14,980 bases of DNA from Ruminococcus sp. (GCF_019423705.1 NZ_JAHZAX010000020.1:1-14980), one strand, 5' to 3'; positions 7,215-13,277 are shown, counted from the first letter of the stretch. The notes: generated by a model not told the origin, from the letters alone. Made by a program: numbers and translations.

Positions 7215-8456
7215 TTATTTGTTATTGTACTGCGTTACAGCCTGCTCATAAGCCACCTGCTGAGAAGCTGTTGGCGATGAGGTGAGCCTTGCAAGGAACT
7301 GTCCGTCAACGAAAAGATACTTCACGAGCACCTTTTCAATAGGGTTCTTGTTTTTCGGATTGATAGTCTGCTGATAAACGCTGAGATAATTCTCATTTCC
7401 GCTCTTGCTGACGTAACAATCAATGCAAAGATAGGTGGTCAGCGGAGTGGTTATATCGCCGATCTGATAATTGAAAAGCGCATATGGGTTCTGCTCCATT
7501 TCCATTTTGAACTGCTTTGCGTTGGCCGGTACTGTAAATCTGTACATATTTTTGAGATTTTTGTACTCTGCCCAATCGTCCTCGCTTTCGATGAAAGGTA
7601 CTTTGGATTTTCTTTCAACGCTCACCAGCATAAATGCGATAAGCACGATAAATTCGCCTATCCACACGACCAAAAGCACGCCGCCGCTGACGAGAGTTCC
7701 GTTATCATAAGATGAATGTGAGGATCTGTAAGACCAGCGGCCTTCCTCATTGATAGCCTTGATGTCGTTCCAAAGGTCGGAAGGGCTTGTGAGGATATTG
7801 CCAAGGGTCACTTTTTTATAGTGCCTGTAAGAATATGTATAGTCGTAAGCGTTCATAGTGGTGGACTTTTCGAGAGAAGCGGCGGCCTCGGCTTCATCAG
7901 AGCCAAGCAGGTCGTCAAGCTCGAAAAATTCCCACACAGACTGTTTTTTCATTTTTTCGATATCGGAATCGGAAAAACCGTCCTCTGTTGAGATATCGTA
8001 ACTGAAAATATCATAGGCCATTGTTTGATGATAGATGTTGTAATAATCGCTGAAATCATCGGTGGTCTCATCGAAAAGGTTGTTAAGCTCGCCGTAATAC
8101 TCATAGGCGGTGGAATCTTTCATAAGGTCATAGCTGTATTTTTTGAGATCGTTGTAATCATACAGCGCCCATTTGAAATAAGTCGCCAACAGAAAGCCCA
8201 CGATAGTGCAGATCAGCGCCACGGCGGTGTTTCTGATCTTGAAAATTTTGACGATCTGTCCGCCGAGAAGTCCCAGCACGACTGACACGCCGATAGCGGC
8301 GAAGATGTTCAGATAAACGATCGTACACCAGCCTTCAAAGGCGAGATACAGCCAAAACAGCAGGCAGCCGCAGACAGCGGTTGCAAGCAGCATAAGCACA
8401 GCGCCCACAGGGCTGAATTTTCCCGACTGCTTGTAATAAGTCGAATTTGGTCCCAT
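7215..8456 (-). CDS. Multi-pass membrane protein of unknown function
   Basis: I do not recognise a named family. Counted from the ATG at 8456 the product has 413 residues. There are three close N-terminal membrane segments (FSPVGAVLMLLATAVCG..., IVYLNIFAAIGVSVVLGLL, VALICTIVGFLLATYF). A long acidic, tyrosine-rich region of about 150 residues follows, probably outside the cytoplasm (YEYYGELNNLFDETTDDFSDYY and similar). A fourth segment (GGVLLVVWIGEFIVLIAFMLV) leads into a C-terminal domain of about 120 residues. No catalytic motif is visible. The frame is open from a TTG at 8510 and has another ATG at 8483. I prefer 8456 because GGGGG lies 9 bases upstream, while GAGGAAG before 8483 is 16 bases away. 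It has its own promoter and shares a terminator with the beta-helix gene. Confidence 0.65.
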   Translation of the reverse strand: MGPNSTYYKQSGKFSPVGAVLMLLATAVCGCLLFWLYLAFEGWCTIVYLNIFAAIGVSVVLGLLGGQIVKIFKIRNTAVALICTIVGFLLATYFKWALYDYNDLKKYSYDLMKDSTAYEYYGELNNLFDETTDDFSDYYNIYHQTMAYDIFSYDISTEDGFSDSDIEKMKKQSVWEFFELDDLLGSDEAEAAASLEKSTTMNAYDYTYSYRHYKKVTLGNILTSPSDLWNDIKAINEEGRWSYRSSHSSYDNGTLVSGGVLLVVWIGEFIVLIAFMLVSVERKSKVPFIESEDDWAEYKNLKNMYRFTVPANAKQFKMEMEQNPYALFNYQIGDITTPLTTYLCIDCYVSKSGNENYLSVYQQTINPKNKNPIEKVLVKYLFVDGQFLARLTSSPTASQQVAYEQAVTQYNNK

Positions 8457-8530
8457 AGTTTGATACCCCCATATTTTCTTCATAATTTTGTGGTTTATGC
8501 TTCCTCGCAAATGCGATAAACATTAAACAA

Positions 8531-8559
8531 ATTATAGCACGAAAATGTTTAGTTTGCAA
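8531..8559 (-). promoter_or_regulatory. Promoter of the membrane-protein gene
   Basis: On the minus strand TTGCAA (8554-8559), 17 bases, TATAAT (8531-8536). The predicted start near 8524 gives a leader of about 68 bases to the chosen ATG and leaves the TTG at 8510 only about 14 bases from the transcript end. Confidence 0.72.
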
Positions 8560-8562
8560 CAG

Positions 8563-8594
8563 TTTTTTTGCAGGGGCTTGCCCCTGCAAAAAAA
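8563..8594. repeat. Perfect 15-bp inverted repeat with a T-run on each side
   Basis: Arms 8563-8577 and 8580-8594 (T7-GCAGGGGC, then TT, then GCCCCTGC-A7) are perfectly complementary around two bases. It looks like a bidirectional terminator and sits 3 bases upstream of the -35 box of the membrane-protein promoter, so it would shield that promoter from readthrough on the minus strand. Confidence 0.75.
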
Positions 8595-9037
8595 TATTGA
8601 TAAACCGCATTGTTTGATATTTGATTTTCAAGTTACCGGGCGGAGATTACGTCGTAAAGCTGCGCTTTAAAATTGTGCGCACACGCAAGTTTGCGGTTTC
8701 GTCTCAACATTTGGGTGCAAGTTCTCTGATGCGCCAGCCGACTCTTCACCTCGGAGCCATCACCGCTCGTCCAAGAAGTTTCCCTTCCACTCAAATGTCT
8801 TTCTACTTATCCCGAAAAAGGGGCGAAAAGTTGCATAAAAAATGCAACAATTGCAGGGTTGTTGCCAAATTAAAATATTTTTCATTTGTTTGCACAAATT
8901 GGAGCAATCGAAATTGGTGGAATTGCACAGCGAAATGTAGAGGAAAATTGTTGTTCGGCAAGGCTCACAACAATTTATCGTTCGCCCGTTTGGAAAACCG
9001 CATTGTATTTTTATTGCCAAATGTACAATGGGTATCA

Positions 9038-9061
9038 CGGGCGAACGATGTTCGCCCCTAC
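9038..9061. repeat. Dispersed 24-bp palindromic repeat, copy 3
   Basis: CGGGCGAACGATGTTCGCCC followed by CTAC, as at 2909-2932 and 4177-4200. Its first arm also pairs with a second inverted copy, ATCGTTCGCCCGT at 8977-8989, giving a 13-bp perfect long-range stem with 9037-9049. Confidence 0.85.
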
Positions 9062-9079
9062 ATTATTGTCAGGATAACG

Positions 9080-9115
9080 AAAAAACGATACCATTAAAAT
9101 TGGCATCGCTTTTTT
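9080..9115 (-). terminator. Terminator-like hairpin, better paired on the minus strand
   Basis: Arms 9080-9093 and 9101-9114 surround a 7-base loop, with A-runs and T-runs at the ends. As minus-strand RNA the stem has two G-U pairs; as plus-strand RNA the same positions are A-C mismatches. This points to minus-strand transcripts, for example readthrough from the antisense promoter at 9431-9459. Confidence 0.5.
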
Positions 9116-9123
9116 ACTTTTAT

Positions 9124-9152
9124 TTGACAAAATCTTATATTTGTGCTATAAT
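9124..9152 (+). promoter_or_regulatory. Promoter of the toxin-like mRNA
   Basis: TTGACA (9124-9129), 17 bases, TATAAT (9147-9152): full consensus. The predicted start near 9159 gives a leader of about 108 bases before the small ORF. Confidence 0.87.
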
Positions 9153-9267
9153 TTATACTGGAAAAGGTAGATCTATACGGTAGGCGGTTGTCCTCTAAAC
9201 GTACATAGTCTGAATATTGTTAGTCACAAGGTTAGGCAAAATAGGATATGGAAACGGAGGTGATAGA

Positions 9268-9393
9268 ATGGACTTAGTTTACTTCGTCTTAACTATCGTG
9301 TTATTAGTCGTTCTTAATGAGCTGATTAAAAACATAAAAAATAACCGCCCCTCGCCAAAGTCGCGGTTATTTTTAATAAATAAACAAAACTGA
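9268..9393 (+). CDS. Small membrane peptide, putative type I toxin
   Basis: This 41-residue peptide has one hydrophobic segment (MDLVYFVLTIVLLVVLNEL, residues 1-19) followed by a basic tail (IKNIKNNRPSPKSR). That form is typical of membrane-damaging type I toxins such as the Fst, TxpA and holin-like groups, but I cannot place it in a named family. GGAGGTGAT (9256-9264), a full 9-base match to the 16S anti-Shine-Dalgarno, lies 7 bases (counted from GGAGG) before the ATG, as is common for such toxins. A 9-codon frame (9248-9277) overlaps the start. The mRNA has its own promoter, a leader of about 108 bases and flanking inverted arms, and faces an opposing promoter. Oddly, a strong hairpin lies within codons 24-36, and the TGA comes 17 bases after it. 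The gene is too short for ordinary ORF callers; being a toxin is inference. Confidence 0.65.
   Translation: MDLVYFVLTIVLLVVLNELIKNIKNNRPSPKSRLFLINKQN
9336..9375. terminator. Bidirectional terminator inside the toxin-like ORF
   Basis: AAAAATAACCGC (9337-9348) and GCGGTTATTTTT (9363-9374) form a 12-bp perfect stem with a 14-base loop. A T-run follows on the plus strand, and a run of six Ts follows on the minus strand. It can end both convergent RNAs. On the plus strand it precedes the stop codon of the small ORF. Confidence 0.8.
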
Positions 9394-9424
9394 GGACAAC
9401 CGTCTATACGATCTGCCTTTTTCT
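9337..9424 (-). ncRNA. Putative antisense (antitoxin) RNA
   Basis: A full-consensus minus-strand promoter (9431-9459) should start an RNA near 9424 that runs towards the toxin-like mRNA and can end at the shared hairpin, about 90 bases long. It has no ribosome site or ORF of its own. It is antisense to the 3' part of the small ORF and, because of the inverted repeat, begins with nearly the same sequence as the sense mRNA. Its ends and role are inferred. Confidence 0.5.
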
Positions 9425-9430
9425 ATTTTT

Positions 9431-9459
9431 ATTATACATTAGATTTCTCGGCGTGTCAA
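9431..9459 (-). promoter_or_regulatory. Promoter of the antisense RNA
   Basis: On the minus strand TTGACA (9454-9459), 17 bases, TATAAT (9431-9436): full consensus. The -35 box lies in the palindrome GTGTCAA (9453-9459) / TTGACAC (9464-9470), which could bind a dimeric regulator. Confidence 0.85.
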
Positions 9460-9496
9460 GTGGTTGACACACTTTTGTTGAAATAAACACCAAACG

Positions 9497-9544
9497 GCAC
9501 TTTGTGCGGTTTACAGTCTGTCCGCTACTTGGGCTACAAAGTGC
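9497..9544. repeat. Inverted repeat upstream of the two-component operon
   Basis: GCACTTTGT (9497-9505) and ACAAAGTGC (9536-9544) are perfect 9-bp arms 30 bases apart, about 55 bases before the likely promoter of the response-regulator gene. No T-run follows. It could be a hairpin or a pair of binding half-sites. Confidence 0.5.
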
Positions 9545-9599
9545 GCTACACGTAGTTCAGCGAATCCCGAACATAAACATTCGGACAATCGTCACAATT

Positions 9600-9627
9600 T
9601 TTACACAATAATAGTTTATTATATAAG
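9600..9627 (+). promoter_or_regulatory. Probable promoter of the two-component operon
   Basis: TTTACA (9600-9605), 16 bases, TATAAG (9622-9627). It is one base off consensus in each box and about 30 bases before the start codon. Neighbouring AT-rich alternatives exist, so the exact boxes are uncertain. Confidence 0.45.
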
Positions 9628-9658
9628 CAGAATATGAAATGATAGGGAGGAACGCCTT

Positions 9659-10333
9659 ATGGCTAAAATTCTTGTAGTCGATGACGAAATAAAGATAAGA
9701 GAAATTATTAAAGAGTATGCAGAGTTCGAGGGCTATGAAGTCGCTCAGGCGGAGGACGGTATGCAGGCTGTGGAAATGGTCAAGAATCAGGACTTCGATA
9801 TCATCATTATGGACGTTATGATGCCTAAGCTGGACGGATATTCCGCCTGCAAGGAGATACGCAAGATCAAGAGAATTCCTGTTATTATGCTTTCCGCTAG
9901 GGGCGAGGAGTATGACAAGCTCTTCGGCTTTGAGATCGGTGTGGACGATTACGTTGTTAAGCCGTTTTCGCCAAAGGAGCTTATGGCGAGGATAAGAGCG
10001 GTGCTCAATCGTGCCTCAGCTTCTCAGCATACTGAGGACGTTATAAAGTACGAGGGGCTTGAGATCAATTTCACCGCCCGTGAAGTCAAGATCGACGGCG
10101 AGAGAGTTTCTATGACCCCGAAAGAGTACGATCTGCTTTTCTATCTCGTGAAGAATATGAATATCGCTCTTTCCCGTGAAAAGCTTCTTGAAGAGGTCTG
10201 GGGTTTCGATTTCTACGGCGACGACAGAACTGTTGACACACATATCAAAATGCTTAGAAACAGCCTCGGAAAATATCGTAATCTTATCGTTACGCTGAGA
10301 GGAATGGGATATAAGTTTGAAAAGATCCAGTAA
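9659..10333 (+). CDS. OmpR/PhoB-family response regulator
   Basis: This 224-residue cytoplasmic transcription factor is phosphorylated by a sensor kinase, very likely the one encoded next to it. The receiver domain (residues 2-115) has the acidic pair D8-D9, the phospho-acceptor D52 in IIIMDVMMPKLDG, S79 of the switch in VIMLSARG, and K101 in VVKPFSPKEL. A winged-helix DNA-binding domain fills about 126-222, with MTPKEYDLLFYLVKN, the recognition-helix region DDRTVDTHIKMLRNSLG, and the terminal wing TLRGMGYKFE. The ATG has AGGGAGG (9644-9650) 8 bases upstream. The 3' end overlaps the kinase start by 17 bases. All key residues are present. Its target genes are unknown. Confidence 0.96.
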   Translation: MAKILVVDDEIKIREIIKEYAEFEGYEVAQAEDGMQAVEMVKNQDFDIIIMDVMMPKLDGYSACKEIRKIKRIPVIMLSARGEEYDKLFGFEIGVDDYVVKPFSPKELMARIRAVLNRASASQHTEDVIKYEGLEINFTAREVKIDGERVSMTPKEYDLLFYLVKNMNIALSREKLLEEVWGFDFYGDDRTVDTHIKMLRNSLGKYRNLIVTLRGMGYKFEKIQ

Positions 10334-11894
10334 AAAGGAAACAGTCGGCGAAAACGTTAAAGTCAAAAAAAACAGCAGGATAAAGAACAAGGTCGGCGAG
10401 ACTGTGGCGGAGATAAAGGCAAAGCGCTGCCTTAGGTCTTATGTGTGGATGTATTTTATTTTCTTTACTGTCTTTATCCTTATTCTTATTTGGCTTTTTC
10501 AGTATGTTTTTCTTGAAAGCTATTATCAGTCGGCAAAGGTGAGGGATATCACGAATGCTGCTAATCAGATAATACAGGCTTATGGCACGGACGAGCAGGA
10601 TTCTGTCAACCGCTCGCTGGCGTTTGACAACGGGCTTTGCATTGTGATAACGGACGAAATGGGCAACCCTGAGGTCATTGAGAACAATATGGGTGCGTTT
10701 TCCCACTTGAACCGTGAGATGAACAAGGGTTACGGCATATTTTTCTTTCAGATGATATCCGATCTTACTCAGTCGGACAAGAGCTATATAACAAAGATCG
10801 TGCAGAGCGAGAATTTCAAGAGCAAGGAAATTTTTTACTGCACGTCAATTTATACTGAGGATTCTGACACGCAGGCCTATCTTTTTATCGAGAGTTCAGT
10901 TGAGCCGATAGATTCGACAGTCAGCATTATAAGAGAGCAGCTTATTTACATTACCATAATACTTTTTGAGCTTGCGTTTATTGTGACGATGTTCATTTCA
11001 AAGAGGCTTTCACGGCCTATCGTTGACATAACTGAGACGGCGAAAAAGTTCGGTGAGGGCGATTATTCTGTTGACTTCAACGGTCACGGATATCGTGAGA
11101 TCGAGGAGCTTTCGACTGTGCTCAACAATGCAAAGGACGAGATACAGAAGGTATCGGAACTGAGGAAAGATCTTATTGCGAACATTTCTCACGATTTGCG
11201 GACGCCGCTTACAATGGTGAAGGCATATGCGGAGATGATAAGAGATCTGTCGGGCGACAATCCAGTCAAGCGGCAGGAGCACATACAGGTGATAATCGAC
11301 GAGGCGGACAGGCTTTCAAATCTTGTAAACAATTTGCTGGAGCTTTCAAAGCTTGAATCGGGCAATGCGGAATTGAAGCTTACGAACTTCTCCATAGTTG
11401 ACAAGCTAAATGACTGTATGACACGTTATCAGCTTCTTATTGAGCAGAACGGATATGATATAAAGTATATTCCAGACGAGGACATGGTCATTACGGCGGA
11501 CATTGAGAAGCTCGATCAGGTAATATACAACTTTATAAACAATGCGATCAATTACACGGGTGATGAGAAGGTCATTCGTATCAAGCAGATAAACAAGGCA
11601 GATGTTGTGCGCATTGAGGTAACGGACAACGGCAAGGGAATATCGAAGGAGCTTTTGCCGAAGATATTTGACAGATACTATCGTGACGCAAAGTACAAGC
11701 GTGATGTTGTTGGCACGGGGCTTGGTTTGTCTATTTGTCAGGAGATATTAAAGACCCACGGTTTTGCGTATGGTGTTCAATCGGAAGAGGGCAAGGGTTC
11801 CACGTTCTGGTTTGAGGCGAAGCTTGCAAAGCAGGAGAGCAAGACTGTTCAGCGAATGGAGAGCAGGCTGACGCTTAGTGGGGAGGAACAATAA
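10317..11894 (+). CDS. Membrane sensor histidine kinase
   Basis: This 525-residue sensor kinase is the probable partner of the response regulator before it. A basic cytoplasmic N-terminus (about 1-40) is followed by TM1 (about 43-66) and an extracytoplasmic sensor domain of about 140 residues with no family I recognise. TM2 follows at about 208-228, then a HAMP domain (229-281). The HisKA dimerisation domain has H292 in ANISHDLRTPL. The HATPase_c domain has N409 (NFINNAINYT), DNGKG at 437-441, the F box FDRYYR at 451-456 and GTGLGL at 466-471, so it should be active. The start chosen is TTG at 10317, inside the regulator gene, which allows translational coupling; GAGAGG is 14 bases upstream, rather far. 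A GTG at codon 30 is an alternative. A terminator follows at 11915-11949. Confidence 0.95.
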   Translation: MKRSSKKETVGENVKVKKNSRIKNKVGETVAEIKAKRCLRSYVWMYFIFFTVFILILIWLFQYVFLESYYQSAKVRDITNAANQIIQAYGTDEQDSVNRSLAFDNGLCIVITDEMGNPEVIENNMGAFSHLNREMNKGYGIFFFQMISDLTQSDKSYITKIVQSENFKSKEIFYCTSIYTEDSDTQAYLFIESSVEPIDSTVSIIREQLIYITIILFELAFIVTMFISKRLSRPIVDITETAKKFGEGDYSVDFNGHGYREIEELSTVLNNAKDEIQKVSELRKDLIANISHDLRTPLTMVKAYAEMIRDLSGDNPVKRQEHIQVIIDEADRLSNLVNNLLELSKLESGNAELKLTNFSIVDKLNDCMTRYQLLIEQNGYDIKYIPDEDMVITADIEKLDQVIYNFINNAINYTGDEKVIRIKQINKADVVRIEVTDNGKGISKELLPKIFDRYYRDAKYKRDVVGTGLGLSICQEILKTHGFAYGVQSEEGKGSTFWFEAKLAKQESKTVQRMESRLTLSGEEQ

Positions 11895-11914
11895 AAATAA
11901 TAAATAGCAAACAT

Positions 11915-11954
11915 AAAAGCAGAGACGAGAAAAATTCGTCTCTGCTTTTTATAT
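11915..11954 (+). terminator. Rho-independent terminator of the two-component operon
   Basis: AAAAGCAGAGACGA (11915-11928) and TCGTCTCTGCTTTT (11936-11949) form a 14-bp perfect stem with a 7-base loop and a T-run after it. Confidence 0.93.
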
Positions 11955-12054
11955 AGCTGGGATATTCCAGCTTTTTTTCGGCATAATAGACTTTACGAAT
12001 ATGCGATAAAAAATTTATGCAACGTAAAAATTATGCTGAAAGGAAGAAAATGCT

Positions 12055-12498
12055 ATGATAGAGAAGGACACGATAAGGCTTCTGAGGGAATGTGACGCAG
12101 GGATAAAGATGGGTGTACAGTCCATTGATGACGCATTGAAATACGTTAGTGCGCCGGAGCTGAAGAGAATGTTAGAGAAGAGCAGGGGAGATCATCTTGA
12201 GATACTGAGTCGGCTTCAGAAGCTTCTTGACGAATATCACGATGGGGGGAAAGAGCCGCCTGTTATGGCGAAGGGAATGTCTTGGATAAAGGCGAACGTA
12301 AAGCTTTCGGCGGAAAACTCCGACAGCGCAGTTGCTGATTTTATAGTTGACGGCTGCAATATGGGCGTGAAGTCCTTATCGGGATATTTGAATGATTTTG
12401 AGGCGGCGGACGAGGCATCAAAGTCCATTGCGAAGGAGCTTATCAGTCTTGAGGAGCGGCTTGGGGTGGACATTCGGGGGTATTTATCGGCGAAATAG
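12055..12498 (+). CDS. Small helical protein, possibly ferritin-like (DUF2383-type)
   Basis: This 147-residue soluble protein, predicted all-helical, has no signal peptide or membrane segment. The pattern suggests a four-helix bundle. The first helix has IRLLRECDAGIKMGVQSIDDAL. Next comes APELKRMLEKSRGDHLEILSRLQKLLDEY, which resembles the acid/His-bearing helix of ferritin-like and DUF2383 proteins. Then come ENSDSAVADFIVDGCNMGVKSLSGYLNDF and a last helix with AKELISLEERLG. Whether it binds metal is unclear: the E/DxxH spacing of a diiron site is not complete by eye. The ATG has AAAGGA (12039-12044) 10 bases upstream. It is a single gene between two terminators, so it is not in an operon with the kinase. 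The function is unknown. Confidence 0.6.
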   Translation: MIEKDTIRLLRECDAGIKMGVQSIDDALKYVSAPELKRMLEKSRGDHLEILSRLQKLLDEYHDGGKEPPVMAKGMSWIKANVKLSAENSDSAVADFIVDGCNMGVKSLSGYLNDFEAADEASKSIAKELISLEERLGVDIRGYLSAK

Positions 12499-12516
12499 GT
12501 AATATGGGTTGAATTT

Positions 12517-12549
12517 AAGGCAATACTGCGTGTGGTGCGGTATTGCCTT
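12517..12549 (+). terminator. Probable terminator after the helical protein gene
   Basis: AAGGCAATAC (12517-12526) and GTATTGCCTT (12540-12549) make a 10-bp perfect stem. The following T-run is broken (TTTGGTTTGTT), so termination may be only partial. Confidence 0.65.
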
Positions 12550-12800
12550 TGGTTTGTTGCTATGATATTACGGACGTTACTGCTGGTTCCTCGCAAGCGC
12601 TCTGGCTCTGTGCTTGAGCCTCCGCTTTAATTCCGCTGTGCTAGTTTTTGGTTCTTAGTCAGGGTTATTACTTTATGGTTTTTCTCATCTGATTTTGCTA
12701 TGTTTCTGCTGTTGACAAATTTGATAAAATCGTGTATAATATTAAGTTGATAATACCTTTGGATTTTTTATTTTTTAATTTGTATAGGAGTGTTTTTATT
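12550..12800. other. Intergenic region before greA
   Basis: No gene is seen. A two-tier hairpin may form at 12595-12627: AAGCG (12595-12599) with CGCTT (12623-12627), and GGCTC (12604-12608) with GAGCC (12616-12620). The greA promoter follows at 12712-12740. Confidence 0.5.
12712..12740 (+). promoter_or_regulatory. Promoter of greA (and probably lysS)
   Basis: TTGACA (12712-12717), 17 bases, TATAAT (12735-12740): full consensus. The transcript should start near 12747, about 54 bases before the greA ATG. Confidence 0.88.
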
Positions 12801-13277
12801 ATGGCAGCTATTTCTAAAACTGTTTCTAAAGCAGGCTACGCTAAATTGCAGGAAGAACTCGAATACCTCATTACCGTCAAAAGACGTGAAGTCGCTCAGA
12901 AGTTGAAGGAAGCCCGTTCTTTCGGTGACCTTTCTGAGAACGCTGAGTACGATGAAGCCAAAAACGAGCAGGCTATCCTCGAGTCAAGGATCAACGAGCT
13001 CGAGCTTCTTATCTCTAACGCTACTGTCGTTGATGATGACGATATCTCTGTAAACGAGATCGGCGTTGGTTCTATCATCAAGATCAAGGATATCGAACTG
13101 GACGAGATCGAGGATCTTCAGATCGTTGGTTCAACTGAGTCTGATCCTGACAACGGCAAGATCTCTGACGAGTCTCCTATCGGAAAGGCTGCGCTCAGAC
13201 ACAAGGTCGGCGATGTTTTTGAGGCTGAGACACCTGCCGGTCTGCTCAAATTCGAGGTTCTTGATATCACTAAGTAA
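12801..13277 (+). CDS. greA: Transcription elongation factor GreA
   Basis: GreA enters the secondary channel of backtracked RNA polymerase and stimulates cleavage of the transcript 3' end. The product has 158 residues, the usual length. Residues 1-77 form the N-terminal coiled coil, whose acidic tip DLSENAEYDEAK carries D43 and E46, the residues that support cleavage. The C-terminal FKBP-like domain (about 84-158) includes the family signature ISDESPIGKAALRHKVGDVFE (121-141). The frame is open further upstream, but the ATG at 12801 begins the family's N-terminus and has TAGGAG (12785-12790) 10 bases before it. An upstream start would add 23 hydrophobic residues and lie inside the promoter. 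lysS follows after 150 bases with no clear terminator between. Confidence 0.98.
   Translation: MAAISKTVSKAGYAKLQEELEYLITVKRREVAQKLKEARSFGDLSENAEYDEAKNEQAILESRINELELLISNATVVDDDDISVNEIGVGSIIKIKDIELDEIEDLQIVGSTESDPDNGKISDESPIGKAALRHKVGDVFEAETPAGLLKFEVLDITK

Larger units (their letters stand above)
8595..9120. other. Intergenic region rich in inverted repeats, no credible gene
   Basis: Open frames here are short and have no ribosome site or family motifs. From 8640 to 8830 the DNA is more GC-rich than its surroundings and unexplained; it could be a decayed element or a structured RNA. After that come hairpins: GTTGCAT/ATGCAAC (8830-8848), AAATTGTTGT/ACAACAATTT (8945-8976), ATCGTTCGCCCGT/ACGGGCGAACGAT (8977-9049), the 24-bp repeat (9038-9061), and a terminator-like hairpin (9080-9115). 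Confidence 0.6.
9166..9417. repeat. Inverted repeat flanking the toxin-like gene
   Basis: The left arm (9166-9195) and right arm (9392-9417) are complementary: GGTAGATC with GATCTGCC, TATA with TATA, and GGCGGTTGTCCTC with GAGGACAACCGTC. G-U pairs, a bulged C and a 5-base bulge (CGGTA) interrupt the pairing. Each arm lies 13 bases inside a -10 box (9152 on the left, 9431 on the right). The arms could pair the 5' and 3' ends of a full-length mRNA. Confidence 0.8.

Noticed and set aside
8621..9097. 158-codon plus-strand open frame and 92-codon minus-strand frame in the 8.6-9.1 kb spacer
   Set aside because: No ribosome site, no family motif, runs through hairpins and the dispersed repeat; composition is not coding-like.
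9166..9417. MITE-like mobile element with terminal inverted repeats
   Set aside because: The arms sit symmetrically inside two consensus promoters, no clear target-site duplication flanks them, and a well-placed ribosome site and ORF lie within; kept only as an alternative.
12560..12630. 22-codon frame MILRTLLLVPRK...
   Set aside because: No ribosome site or promoter; overlaps a possible hairpin.
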